DNA of 30,893 nucleotides from Anaerobacillus alkalidiazotrophicus (GCF_001866055.1 NZ_MLQS01000016.1:1-30893); one strand, 5' to 3'. Counted from the stretch's first letter, positions 15,844 to 24,349 are shown. Translations and numbers: made by a program. The notes: a model not told the origin generated them from the sequence alone.

Positions 15844-16866
15844 ATGGATAAGAATAAGATGTTCAACAGGTACGGATATGGGACAGACCATGTATATTAT
15901 GAAGAATTTGGAGGGAGCAATGATCGTTCGCATTGTTTTGTTGGATATGTTAAGTGTAAATTAGTAAATACTCAACGTGGACCATTGCTCATACCCGATT
16001 TGATTTTTTTAGATCAAAAAAATAAATATTTTAAATGGATCCAACCATTAACTTTTTTTCCTAGTGAACTATCCTTGTCCAAACAAAACATTCAATGTTC
16101 AATTACGTTGGATATCTCTTGTAAAAAAACGATTGAAATAAAGTTCACTAATAAAGATTTTATTAAGTTTTTTAAAGACCATTCGGAATTTTATCAATGT
16201 GAAATCTACGGTCCAGAAAACCTTCTAGATTATGTAACAGGAATAGGCTATTTTGTTAATAAACTTGATCCATATTTACGTCTATACCATCACACTTCAG
16301 CAGAAGCTAAAAAAAGTATTTTAAAACACGGTTATTTTGATGATAGTAAAGGGAATTTTGCAGGTACTAAAGAATTAGAGAAAATAGGCTACTTGTATTT
16401 AACGTGCTTAGATACAATTATAAATGAAGCTGATTTAAATCAAATTGCTATGTCTAAAAAAAAATTTATTCTATTACAATCCGATGATAAAATAAATAAA
16501 AGAAAGTTACACGTACTTTATAGGCAAACGAAGCAATTAGAAGAAACAATTGTTATACAGGTAAGTGTAGAGGCGATTTCTCCTCACCACATACATCGGC
16601 ATTTAGACGATGGTGTATTTTATTCAATCTGCACACCTTTTATCTTTCGGGTTGGTGTAAGACCAGGGACCGGTATTGGGTTTCGAGAAAAGCGGCTTAT
16701 TAACAAAAATATACGGACTGCTGATTATATCGTTGTGGGAGATGGCACTTCGGCAGAAGGATTAGTTGCTCCATATGACGAAGAAAATACTGATTATATT
16801 TATAAGATTGAAAAAATAAAGGAAGCTGGTTACTCAAATTCTTTAGTTTATTTAATTGAGTATTAG
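15844..16866 (+). CDS. Orphan protein with ADP-ribosyltransferase-like (HYD1-type) motif
   Basis: I do not recognise a named family for the whole 340-residue protein. The first 140 residues (CFVGYVKCKLVNTQRGPLLI, and so on) match nothing I know. From residue 147 the pattern LYHHTSAEAKKSILKHGYF, followed by S-x-G-x-F and GYLYLT (182-187), resembles the start of HYD1-type ADP-ribosyltransferase domains (LYHYT...IL..G...YLT). Those domains use the His and Tyr to hold NAD. A catalytic Glu cannot be assigned with confidence. There is no signal peptide or membrane segment. ATG 15844 is chosen over 15829 because GGGAAGG lies six bases upstream. The gene sits alone between ypsC and a housekeeping cluster, with the repeat supplying its 5' flank. 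No antitoxin-like partner is adjacent. Confidence 0.6.
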   Translation: MDKNKMFNRYGYGTDHVYYEEFGGSNDRSHCFVGYVKCKLVNTQRGPLLIPDLIFLDQKNKYFKWIQPLTFFPSELSLSKQNIQCSITLDISCKKTIEIKFTNKDFIKFFKDHSEFYQCEIYGPENLLDYVTGIGYFVNKLDPYLRLYHHTSAEAKKSILKHGYFDDSKGNFAGTKELEKIGYLYLTCLDTIINEADLNQIAMSKKKFILLQSDDKINKRKLHVLYRQTKQLEETIVIQVSVEAISPHHIHRHLDDGVFYSICTPFIFRVGVRPGTGIGFREKRLINKNIRTADYIVVGDGTSAEGLVAPYDEENTDYIYKIEKIKEAGYSNSLVYLIEY

Positions 16867-16954
16867 TATAGTCATACCTTTAGGTAAAGATGAATAAAAT
16901 TTTATTAATATGTATAACCTATCTAAGAAAAATGTAAAGGGTGGGATGGTATAT

Positions 16955-17206
16955 ATGTCAGAACCGTTCAATGATATAAGACAAGTAGAAATGGCTATTA
17001 AAGCTGCACAACGAATGGTTGGTCAAGCAACGATGAGTATGGATGAGGATCAACTGAAGGCCGCAACTAATGCACTAAATCAAGCAAAAAAGCAATATAA
17101 AAATGCTTTCGCCCATGCAACTGGTGTAGATGATGAATTCTTTGAATTTTCTTCTGAACTCATTGAAAGGCTTGATCATCAATTAACAGAAGCTAAAGAC
17201 GAATAA
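16955..17206 (+). CDS. Small conserved protein, DUF2564-like
   Basis: This 83-residue, all-helical, acidic protein starts at ATG 16955, where GGGTGGG lies about nine bases upstream; the longer frame from 16910 adds 15 unrelated residues. The sequence FNDIRQVEMAIKAAQRMVGQ, then ATMSMD, resembles a family of short Bacillus proteins of unknown role that I recall as DUF2564; that name is from memory. A helical hairpin with Lys/Glu-rich C-terminal half is likely (HQLTEAKDE). It is followed by a strong terminator, and is probably its own transcription unit or the end of one starting with the orphan gene. Confidence 0.7.
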   Translation: MSEPFNDIRQVEMAIKAAQRMVGQATMSMDEDQLKAATNALNQAKKQYKNAFAHATGVDDEFFEFSSELIERLDHQLTEAKDE

Positions 17207-17214
17207 TATATTTC

Positions 17215-17252
17215 GAGGTGTGTCTAACTAAATGACACACCTCCTTTTAATT
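17215..17252 (+). terminator. Strong terminator after the small DUF2564-like gene
   Basis: GAGGTGTGTC (17215-17224) pairs perfectly with GACACACCTC (17234-17243), followed by CTTTTAATTT. Confidence 0.85.
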
Positions 17253-17375
17253 TAGTAAGAATTTGTACAATTTTATTGACAAATAATAAATGATAAACAT
17301 ATGATGAAGTTTGGTGATTATGTCCGAAGTTACATTGAATTAGTAAGAAACAATTATTTTAAGCAGGGGGAAATT

Positions 17376-19328
17376 ATGCAATCGTTTGAAAAATTACCTT
17401 TTACATATGATCGAAAAAAGTCATTTATTGAACAGTTAGGCGATTGGGTAGGGGACGTATTTTATGATATTTTACCTGAAGCAGGCTTTGAAATACGAGA
17501 TGAACAAATTTTTATGGCTTATCAACTTGAACGTTCCTTTGCTGAAAAAAAGGTAATCTTTGCAGAAGCTGGGGTAGGAACTGGTAAGACAATAGCCTAT
17601 TTACTTTATGCAATTTGTTACGCAAGATACGTAGGGAAACCAGCAATCATAGCCTGTGCTGATGAAGCACTTATCGAACAACTTGTTAAACCAGAAGGTG
17701 ATATTGCAAAAATATCTAAAGTATTAAATTTAAACATTGATGTACGATTGGCAAAAGCTCAAAGTCAATATCTTTGTGTACAAAAGTTAGAAAAACTGAG
17801 AGATGCAGATGAAAATCCTGATGTTTATGGTGATGTCTATCAGTCGGTTCCTTCTTTTGTGTATAACAATGTACCAATGCAAGAATTTCATTTTTACGGT
17901 GATCGTAAAACGTACTCAAAACTGGATAATGAAACTTGGGGAAAAATAAACTGGGATGCTTTCCAAGATTGTTCTGTTTGTGAGAAACGTCATCGTTGTG
18001 GCATGACATTAACAAGAGAACATTATCGAAAAGCGACAGACCTAATTGTTTGTTCTCAAGATTTTTATATGGAACACATTTGGACACAAGATTCGAGAAA
18101 AAGAAAAGGGCAATTACCATTTTTACCTGAGGCTAGTAGTATTGTTTTTGATGAAGGGCATTTATTGGAAATTGCTGCTCAAAAAGCACTAGCTTACTAT
18201 ATTCGTCATGACCTTTTAGAAGAAATATTGGAGCGTCTATTAGAGAATGATGTTCGTGAAGAGGTTGCTGTTTATATAGATGAAATTATTTCGCAAAGTT
18301 TGCATTTGTTTACAATCATTAATAAAAATAGTAGTCATGTAAAAGGTTCTGATCGACATGATCTTGAAATCACTTCTCAAGTGATCAATGAAATTAAGGA
18401 ATTTAGACGTCTTCTAACAGCACTAGAAGATGCCTTAGTATTTGAGAGTGAGTTATACACTATTGAGGATTACCAATTAAAAATTGTTGAAGAACATATA
18501 GAGATGCTTCAATATGCATTATCTCTTTTAGAGGAAAAAACAAATGTAGTTACTTGGGTTACAAAAGAAGAGGGAGTGACAACGTTAGTTATCATGCCTA
18601 ATTTAGTAGAAGATGTTCTACGAGAAAAGGTATTTTCAAAAAAACTCCCAATGGTTTTTTCCTCTGCAACTTTATCAACAAATGGTAATTTTCATTATAT
18701 AGCTGGAAGTCTTGGGATTAAGGATTATTTGTCTTTCACAGTTGAATCACCGTTTGATTACAAAAATCATTTGAAAGTTTTTATTCCTAATATTGAACAT
18801 ACCCAAAAAGTTAACTCAGTAATTGAAGTTATTGAAAAGTCAGAGGGAAGAGCACTATTATTGTTTAATACCGAAGACGAATTACTAGCATTTAAGGAAA
18901 TTGCTAAAACTGATGAGCGGTTAGAAAATTATCAGTTTTTATTCGAAGGTGATCAAGAGTTAAGTAGTCTCGTTCATATATTTCAAAACCTTGAGAATAC
19001 GTGTCTTTGTGCAATACATTTATGGGAAGGCTTAGATGTTCCTGGCCGGTCACTTTCAAGTGTAATTATTTGGTCATTACCGTTTCCGCCTAACGACCCT
19101 GTATTTAATGGTAAGCGTAAGAATGTCAAAAATCCATATAATGATGTTGATCTTCCGTACATGTTACTTCGGTTACGACAAGGTATTGGACGTTTAATTC
19201 GAACAAGCACCGACGAAGGAATAGTAGCTATTGTTGATCATCGTTTATCACAAGATAAGGATATGTTAGAAGTGGTGAAGTCTACTTTTCCTATTGAAGT
19301 AGAGGTTAATTCAACTTTAGATAATTAA
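17376..19328 (+). CDS. ypvA: DinG/XPD-family ATP-dependent helicase, YpvA type
   Basis: Superfamily 2 helicase of the DinG/XPD type, expected to unwind DNA 5'-3' with an iron-sulfur cluster. The 650-residue protein has Walker A AGVGTGKTIAY (near 65-75), a four-Cys cluster candidate (C134, then C199, C202, C208 in DCSVCEKRHRCGM), a DEAH-box variant VFDEGH at 258-262, and motif VI RLRQGIGRLIRTSTDEGIVA near the C terminus. No exonuclease domain is present, unlike staphylococcal DinG. The start at ATG 17376 (AGGGGG five bases upstream) is preferred over 17301. Gene order ypsC...ypvA...ypwA agrees with B. subtilis as I recall it. A terminator follows at 19405. Confidence 0.92.
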   Translation: MQSFEKLPFTYDRKKSFIEQLGDWVGDVFYDILPEAGFEIRDEQIFMAYQLERSFAEKKVIFAEAGVGTGKTIAYLLYAICYARYVGKPAIIACADEALIEQLVKPEGDIAKISKVLNLNIDVRLAKAQSQYLCVQKLEKLRDADENPDVYGDVYQSVPSFVYNNVPMQEFHFYGDRKTYSKLDNETWGKINWDAFQDCSVCEKRHRCGMTLTREHYRKATDLIVCSQDFYMEHIWTQDSRKRKGQLPFLPEASSIVFDEGHLLEIAAQKALAYYIRHDLLEEILERLLENDVREEVAVYIDEIISQSLHLFTIINKNSSHVKGSDRHDLEITSQVINEIKEFRRLLTALEDALVFESELYTIEDYQLKIVEEHIEMLQYALSLLEEKTNVVTWVTKEEGVTTLVIMPNLVEDVLREKVFSKKLPMVFSSATLSTNGNFHYIAGSLGIKDYLSFTVESPFDYKNHLKVFIPNIEHTQKVNSVIEVIEKSEGRALLLFNTEDELLAFKEIAKTDERLENYQFLFEGDQELSSLVHIFQNLENTCLCAIHLWEGLDVPGRSLSSVIIWSLPFPPNDPVFNGKRKNVKNPYNDVDLPYMLLRLRQGIGRLIRTSTDEGIVAIVDHRLSQDKDMLEVVKSTFPIEVEVNSTLDN

Positions 19329-19404
19329 CTATATTCCAATAGTTACAAATGTGCATTCCTATGATATACTACTATTAAACATGTAAGATTAATAAGGGAT
19401 AACT

Positions 19405-19443
19405 GTGCTGCTACTTTTGGAATTGAGTAGTAGCACTTCTTTA
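19405..19443 (+). terminator. Terminator between ypvA and moaA
   Basis: GTGCTGCTACT (19405-19415) pairs with AGTAGTAGCAC (19426-19436) with one G-U pair, followed by a short T-rich tail. The rest of the interval to 19552 shows nothing further. Confidence 0.75.
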
Positions 19444-19552
19444 TAAATTTTAATAAGTTTTATAGTTTATTATTTTTATCACTATGACTCAGATAACATA
19501 TTTGTTTTTAACTACATTAGTTTGGTGTCGCAGGATTAATGGAATTGTGAGA

Positions 19553-19581
19553 TTGACATAAATAAAACGCCCTTGTAACTT
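19553..19581 (+). promoter_or_regulatory. moaA promoter
   Basis: TTGACA (19553-19558) and TAACTT (19576-19581) are separated by 17 bases, predicting a start about 25 bases before the moaA ATG. This leaves no room for a molybdenum-cofactor riboswitch in the leader. Confidence 0.6.
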
Positions 19582-19613
19582 AATTTATTACGAAGGAGAA
19601 GGGGGACAAATTA

Positions 19614-20636
19614 ATGGCAAATAAGCGTTTTTATGATCAGTTAGGACGCCCACTTCGTGATTTGAGAATATCAGTAACTGATCGTTGCAATTTTCGATGT
19701 AGTTATTGTATGCCTTCAGAAATCTTTGATAAAGATTTTATGTTTTTACCGAGAAATGAAGTTCTTTCATTTGAGGAAATTACAAAACTTGCTACATTAT
19801 TTGTAGAAGGTGCTGGCATTGAGAAAATACGAATTACAGGTGGAGAGCCGTTAGTTCGAAAAGATCTTGTCAAGTTAATTCGTATGCTTTCTAAGATTGA
19901 AGGTATTAAAGATATTGCAATGACGACAAATGGTGCACTATTAAAAAAACATGCTTTAGAACTTAAGGATGCTGGCTTGCAGCGTGTCACGATTAGTTTA
20001 GATAGTCTAAACGATGAACGTTTTCGTAAGATTAATGGACGAAACGTTGGTGTAGATCAAATTCTTGAAGGGATTGAGGCTGCCAAGAATGTAGGTCTTC
20101 AAGTTAAGATTAATATGGTTGTCCAGCGAGGCTTAAATCACGAGGATATTGTTCCGATGGTTCGTTATTTTAAAGATACAGATATTATTTTACGTTTTAT
20201 TGAATTCATGGATGTTGGTAACTCAAACGGATGGAAATTAGACCAAGTCGTTTCAAAAAAAGAGATTTTTGATCGTATTAATAAAGAGTTTCCAATTGAA
20301 CCTATTAAACCGAATTATGAAGGGGAAGTTGCGACTAGATTCGGTTTTAAGGATAATGATAATGAAATTGGTATTATTTCTTCTGTTACTGATGCTTTTT
20401 GTTCAAACTGTCAAAGAGCTAGACTTTCTGCAGACGGTAAACTAGTTACTTGCTTGTTTGCTTCAGAGGGCCATGATTTGAGAGATCTCTTACGTTCAGG
20501 TGCTAGTGATGATCAATTACTGGAACGGATTGCTAGTATATGGACTGCTAGAACTGATCGGTATTCTGAAGAGCGTCTGCTTCATACGGATAAAAAACAA
20601 ATTCGTAAAATTGAAATGTCACATATTGGTGGATAA
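19614..20636 (+). CDS. moaA: GTP 3',8-cyclase MoaA (radical SAM, molybdenum cofactor synthesis)
   Basis: MoaA catalyses the first step of molybdopterin synthesis: radical-SAM conversion of GTP to 3',8-cyclo-dihydro-GTP, which MoaC then rearranges. The 340-residue protein has the N-terminal SAM cluster ligands C25-x3-C29-x2-C32 ([11 protein letters not shown]), the [10 protein letters not shown] motif, and the second GTP-binding cluster ligands C263, C266 and C280 ([19 protein letters not shown]). It ends in the conserved Gly-Gly needed in trans for activity. The ribosome-binding site (GAAGGAGAAGGGGG) is strong. No other moa genes are in the window, so the pathway is completed elsewhere. It has its own promoter and terminator. 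Confidence 0.97.
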   Translation: MANKRFYDQLGRPLRDLRISVTDRCNFRCSYCMPSEIFDKDFMFLPRNEVLSFEEITKLATLFVEGAGIEKIRITGGEPLVRKDLVKLIRMLSKIEGIKDIAMTTNGALLKKHALELKDAGLQRVTISLDSLNDERFRKINGRNVGVDQILEGIEAAKNVGLQVKINMVVQRGLNHEDIVPMVRYFKDTDIILRFIEFMDVGNSNGWKLDQVVSKKEIFDRINKEFPIEPIKPNYEGEVATRFGFKDNDNEIGIISSVTDAFCSNCQRARLSADGKLVTCLFASEGHDLRDLLRSGASDDQLLERIASIWTARTDRYSEERLLHTDKKQIRKIEMSHIGG

Positions 20637-20643
20637 AAAAATG

Positions 20644-20674
20644 AAACCCGAGTTTATAAACTCGGGTTTTTAGT
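20644..20674 (+). terminator. moaA terminator
   Basis: AAACCCGAGTTT (20644-20655 region) pairs perfectly with AAACTCGGGTTT around a TATA loop, followed by TTTTTA: a classic intrinsic terminator starting eight bases after the stop codon. Confidence 0.9.
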
Positions 20675-20737
20675 ATTTTAAATATATTGAAATTGTATTG
20701 ACGTTTAGCTGTTGTTGGTAACCAAGGCACATGTACT

Positions 20738-20904
20738 TTTCTTGTATAATCAGAATTTATAAATTTCTAACTTGGAAACTGTCTAGCTCTAGAAGCCATC
20801 GGCTCGAACACTTCAGATCGGCAACTGCGGTCAAAGAGCAGACCACTTCTTGCCGACCTTCCAGTGTTTGTCGCCAATAGGCGGGCGCCTTGCGCTTTTC
20901 TGTT
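20738..20904 (+). repeat. Dispersed hairpin repeat, copy D
   Basis: The left edge (TATAATCAGAATTTATAAAT, then CTAACTTGGAAACTGTCTAG) and the right edge (CCTTGCGCTTTTCT) match copy B, while the centre differs. The centre folds as nested stems: AACACTT with AGTGTT, ATCGGCAA with TTGCCGA, and GGTC with GACC. Sequence changes while hairpin form is kept. Its right edge lies one to five bases from the yneR stop codon on the minus strand. Confidence 0.8.
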
Positions 20905-20905
20905 A

Positions 20906-21214
20906 TTAATTTGAGTTTGGATTTTCTACATCTCTCAAGTTTGGATTATCAAAAGTTACATAATTAAGATCTTCGTCAAAATCGATTACCATACCATTTA
21001 AATACCAAAAATCTTCTTCCTCAACGAAAAATCTTATCCCGCTTTTACTTTTAATAAATGACTTTTTGGAAGGTTCATCCTTTGTTACACCGACTGAAAA
21101 TCCGCCAGAACCGCAACCACCTACACGAACATATAACCTTAACGCATCACCTGCTACTAGATCCATTTCTTTTTTATATAATTCTACAGCTTTTTCACTA
21201 ATTCTCATTTCCAT
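20906..21214 (-). CDS. yneR: YneR-type HesB/IscA-like protein
   Basis: This is a 102-residue protein with the HesB/IscA fold (RISEKAVELYKKEM, RLYVRVGGCGSGGFSVGV). Classical A-type iron-sulfur carriers hold a cluster with one Cys in the middle and a CxC near the C terminus. Here only the GGCGSGG Cys is present and the tail (YVTFDNPNLRDVENPNSN) has none. It belongs to the YneR branch, and cluster binding should not be assumed. AGGAGG lies eight bases before the ATG complementary to 21212-21214; the longer frame adds six residues ahead of the ribosome-binding site. Transcribed away from ypwA. Confidence 0.85.
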   Translation of the reverse strand: MEMRISEKAVELYKKEMDLVAGDALRLYVRVGGCGSGGFSVGVTKDEPSKKSFIKSKSGIRFFVEEEDFWYLNGMVIDFDEDLNYVTFDNPNLRDVENPNSN

Positions 21215-21403
21215 TTTAACTGTCCTCCTCACTACTTATCCGTTTTCTTTATATCATATTAACTATTTTTTTCAAAATGATATGTTTGTAAAAAGTTTTT
21301 TAATGAAAATAGTTTAATTTGTATAAAATATTTAGGATATAGAAGGAATGGAAAAATAAGTATCGAATTTAACATACTGCAAGTGAAGAAAGGAAGTGGA
21401 ATA

Positions 21404-22921
21404 ATGGTAAGAAATATATCTGAAATTGAAAAATCATTTATTAATTATGTAAAGAAGATGTCAAGTTATAATGAAGCTATTTCCTTAATGTATTGGGATT
21501 TACGTACAGGTGCACCTAAAAAAGGCGTAGAACAACGCTCAGAAACAATAGGTACCCTATCAACGGATGTTTTTAATATGAGTGTATCAGAGGAAATGGG
21601 AGAATATTTACAAGCATTATCTAATCCTGAGGTCAAAGGGGAAATTTCAAATATAACCAAAAAATTGGTAGAAGAGTGTAAGAGGGATTATGAAAAAAAC
21701 AAGAAGATCCCACCTGAAGAGTATAAAGAGTTTGTGATACTAACATCAAAAGCAGAAACTATATGGGAAGAAGCGAAGGAAAAAGCTGATTTTAATAGCT
21801 TTGCTCCGTATTTGGAAAAAATAGTAGCTTATTTAAGAAAATATGTTGAACGAATTGGCTATGAAGGAAACAAATATAATGCACTTTTAGATGACTATGA
21901 GCCTGGGATTACTGTTGAAGTATTAGACCGTGTATTTGGTGAGTTAAGGGAAAAGCTAGTTCCCTTGGTTAAAGCTGTTACTGAATCTCCCAAGCAGCCT
22001 CATACTGATTTTTTGTTTGAGCACTTTCCTAAAGAAAAACAACAAGGTTTTAGTTCTGAGTTATTAAGGCAGTTACAATACGATTTTGAAGCGGGGCGTT
22101 TAGACACGACGGTTCATCCATTTGCAATTGCGATTAATCGTAATGATGTTCGTGTAACAACCAAATATGATGAAAAGGATTTTCGGACGGCCATTTTCGG
22201 TACAATTCATGAATGTGGCCATGCACTATATGAGCAGAATATTTCAGAAGACTTAATTGGTACACCTCTTTGTGATGGTACATCAATGGGAATTCACGAA
22301 TCTCAATCATTGTTTTGTGAAAATTTTGTAGGACGTAATTTTTCTTTTTGGAAGAAGAATTATCAATTGCTTAAAGAATATAGTGGTGAACAATTTGAGG
22401 ATGTCAGCCTAGAAGATTATTACAAAGCAATTAATGTAGCTGGTCCATCACTTATCCGTATTGAAGCAGATGAAATGACTTATTCACTTCATATTATTTT
22501 ACGATATGAAATAGAAAAAGCTCTTATTAATGGTGAAATTGAAGTGAAAGATCTGCCAGAAATCTGGAATGATAAAATGGAAGAATACTTAGGAATTCGC
22601 CCATCACACGATGGTGAAGGTGTTCTTCAAGATGTGCACTGGGCTGGTGGGAGCTTCGGTTATTTTCCATCGTACGCATTAGGTTATATTTATGCAGCTC
22701 AAATGAAAAATGAAATGGATAAGGATATAACAAACTTTGATCAATTACTTGACGAAGGAAATTTTACACCGATTAAACAATGGTTGATAACCAATATTCA
22801 CCAGTATGGTAAGATGAAACAGCCTTTAGAAATTATTAAAGATATAACTGGTGAAGGCTTAGAGCCAAAATATTTAATTTCATACTTAGAAAAGAAGTAT
22901 AAGGAAGTCTACGAATTATAA
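21404..22921 (+). CDS. ypwA: Thermostable carboxypeptidase 1, M32 (Taq) family
   Basis: Zinc metallocarboxypeptidase that removes C-terminal residues from peptides. The 505-residue product shows the M32 active site HECGH at residues 269-273 (His269 and His273 as metal ligands, Glu270 as base) and the third ligand Glu299 in GIHESQSLFCENFVG, plus the family motifs DDYEPG near 163 and PSLIRIEADEMTYSLHIILR. The length agrees with the B. subtilis YpwA (about 500). ATG 21404 is chosen over the GTG at 21383 because AAAGGAAGTGG overlaps that longer frame and forms the ribosome-binding site. It is expected to be cytoplasmic and to be a broad-specificity peptidase. Confidence 0.95.
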   Translation: MVRNISEIEKSFINYVKKMSSYNEAISLMYWDLRTGAPKKGVEQRSETIGTLSTDVFNMSVSEEMGEYLQALSNPEVKGEISNITKKLVEECKRDYEKNKKIPPEEYKEFVILTSKAETIWEEAKEKADFNSFAPYLEKIVAYLRKYVERIGYEGNKYNALLDDYEPGITVEVLDRVFGELREKLVPLVKAVTESPKQPHTDFLFEHFPKEKQQGFSSELLRQLQYDFEAGRLDTTVHPFAIAINRNDVRVTTKYDEKDFRTAIFGTIHECGHALYEQNISEDLIGTPLCDGTSMGIHESQSLFCENFVGRNFSFWKKNYQLLKEYSGEQFEDVSLEDYYKAINVAGPSLIRIEADEMTYSLHIILRYEIEKALINGEIEVKDLPEIWNDKMEEYLGIRPSHDGEGVLQDVHWAGGSFGYFPSYALGYIYAAQMKNEMDKDITNFDQLLDEGNFTPIKQWLITNIHQYGKMKQPLEIIKDITGEGLEPKYLISYLEKKYKEVYEL

Positions 22922-22930
22922 TGTGTAAAA

Positions 22931-22969
22931 AGGGAGCAGTAGCATTAATTTGTGCCTGCTTCTTTTTTT
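22931..22969 (+). terminator. ypwA terminator
   Basis: GGAGCAG (22933-22939) pairs with CTGCTTC (22956-22962), extended by A-T pairs and followed by a run of T residues. Confidence 0.7.
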
Positions 22970-22971
22970 AT

Positions 22972-23020
22972 TTAATCATAATTTATAAATTTCTAACTTG
23001 GAAACTGTCTAGCGCAAGCA
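22972..23020 (+). repeat. Dispersed hairpin repeat, copy E (truncated)
   Basis: Only the left edge survives: AATCATAATTTATAAATTTC, then TAACTTGGAAACTGTCTAGC and GCAAGCA. Identity with copy B stops at about 23020, exactly where the coding remnant at 23019 begins, indicating a recombination or insertion/deletion junction. Confidence 0.8.
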
Positions 23021-23138
23021 AATACTCAAAATTAAACAAGAAAAAACAGTGGAAAATGTGTTTGAATTTGAATTTGAAGTGAAATTCGATAATGGAGAGA
23101 AGATAAAAAAATACGTAATTATAGTGGATTTTTATTAG
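23019..23138 (+). pseudogene. C-terminal remnant of an unidentified protein
   Basis: An open frame of 39 codons ends at TAG 23136-23138. It has a protein-like composition (KIKQEKTVENVFEFEFEVKF, then DNGEKIKKYVIIVDFY) and no start codon with a ribosome-binding site. It begins inside truncated repeat E. It looks like the tail of a longer gene whose 5' part was lost. I cannot name the family; the alternating pattern suggests beta strands. Confidence 0.4.
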
Positions 23139-23317
23139 GCGGACCCTAGTTCCGTTATTCCTGTCAAAATAAGAGATTTAAGATCTATGCGGACTCACAT
23201 TCCGTTATTTAGTACTAAAACTAGTGATTTCTTGTAATTTAAGTTAAATAAGGGATTCTCTGTCCGAAAGGTATAATAAATTGGGTGAATTACTAGAAAT
23301 AGCGGATTCTCTGTCCT
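23139..23317. repeat. Cluster of short interspersed repeats, core CGGAC-N-TCC(G/C)TTATT
   Basis: There are four units. GCGGACCCTAGTTCCGTTAT (23139-23159, +) and GCGGACTCACATTCCGTTAT (23189-23210, +) face forward. AATAAGGGATTCTCTGTCCG (23247-23266) and AATAGCGGATTCTCTGTCC (about 23297-23317) are the reverse orientation. Reverse-complementing the last two gives the same core, so this is one family in both orientations. Confidence 0.65.
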
Positions 23318-23334
23318 CTACATAATTGATTTTA

Positions 23335-23601
23335 CTATTTTAGAACATAAGCACGAGCACGCTCCTTGTCGCTTGCTATACATAATATTTGTAATTTAAC
23401 TAGTTTGTGTAGGATACGTCGAGTGTGCCGATCACTTATCATTAAATGATTAGCAACCTCGAGTGGAGTAATTGGACGTAGCAATCGTCTTGCAAATCTC
23501 ACAACCTCTGATTCAAGCCAAGATAAATTTAAAGGAATATCAGTTGAGAGGAATTTGCCTATAAATGCAAGTCTAAGCTGTTGACATTGTTTTGGCTTAT
23601 C
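23335..23601 (-). pseudogene. 5'-truncated gene remnant with winged-helix-like C terminus
   Basis: On the minus strand an 88-codon open frame runs from just after a TAA to a TAG complementary to 23335-23337. It reads as real protein: LRLAFIGKFLSTDIPLNLSW, then LESEVVRFARRLLRPITPLE, VANHLMISDRHTRRILHKLV, ending ERARAYVLK. The second half has the look of a winged helix-turn-helix DNA-binding domain. There is no usable start codon or ribosome-binding site, and the frame is closed immediately upstream, so the gene has lost its 5' part or is frameshifted. I cannot name the family. Confidence 0.5.
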
Positions 23602-23716
23602 TTACTATATTCTACAATTTATATAGTCACATATTTTGTACTTCTAGATAAACTGTATTAAGAATATTAATTAAATAAAGGGATTGTTCAAAAAAACCGT
23701 TACAAAGGAGTATGGC

Positions 23717-24235
23717 ATGAATAACGACCTATTATTTTATAATACTTCAACAGCAGAAATGACATTTGATGAAGTTTTTGATCGCTTACTTCAGTTTATT
23801 AAACGAGACCCAACTGCAACGTATCGTTTAGCGGTTGGAACCGACTCGCAAGTTCATCAACATGGGACAAAGTTTATAACTACGATCCATCTTCACCGTG
23901 TTGGAAGAGGGGCATGGGGATGTCTAAAAAAGGTTATGGTACCACGAAGAATTGCATCTTTAAAAGAGAAGATTTACTTAGAAACGATGTATAGTCAAGA
24001 GGTTGCATCGAAATTTACAGAAGAACATATCTCAACAATGGTTGATCTCTTAATTCCATATAGTGATGAGGGAGCTGATTTCATTTTTGAAATTCATTTA
24101 GATATAGGTAAAAGAGGTAAGACAAAGTATTTCATTGAAGAAATGACTGAACAAATATGGGCACTCGGAGTTCAACCAAAGATAAAACCAAACTCCTATG
24201 CAGCATCATCTTATGCAAATAAATACACGAAGTAA
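23717..24235 (+). CDS. ykuK: YkuK-family (DUF458) RNase H-like protein
   Basis: This is a 172-residue cytoplasmic protein, the same length as I recall for B. subtilis YkuK. Family landmarks are an early acidic strand RLAVGTDSQVHQHGTKFITT, followed by HLHRVGRGAWGC, and a later EIHLDIGKRGKTKYFIEEMT. The DUF458 family has been grouped with RNase H-like folds; the Asp of GTDSQ and the Asp of HLDIG would be metal ligands, but the biochemical role is unproven. The start is ATG 23717, with AAAGGAG six bases upstream; the longer frame starts at a TTG (23684) without a site. It is intact in the middle of a decayed region, which suggests selection keeps it. Confidence 0.8.
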   Translation: MNNDLLFYNTSTAEMTFDEVFDRLLQFIKRDPTATYRLAVGTDSQVHQHGTKFITTIHLHRVGRGAWGCLKKVMVPRRIASLKEKIYLETMYSQEVASKFTEEHISTMVDLLIPYSDEGADFIFEIHLDIGKRGKTKYFIEEMTEQIWALGVQPKIKPNSYAASSYANKYTK

Positions 24236-24349
24236 TTTCTACTCTTACTCCTCCAACAAAAATACAACCTCTTGAAAACCCCAAGATAGCCCCCATTAAT
24301 GTATGTAAATATCCTATAATTTTTTTCTGAATTTCTTAGTACACTTTAA

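Noticed and set aside
19441..19613. Molybdenum-cofactor riboswitch before moaA
   Set aside because: The promoter lies only about 30-60 bases before the start codon, and no multi-stem leader can fit downstream of it.
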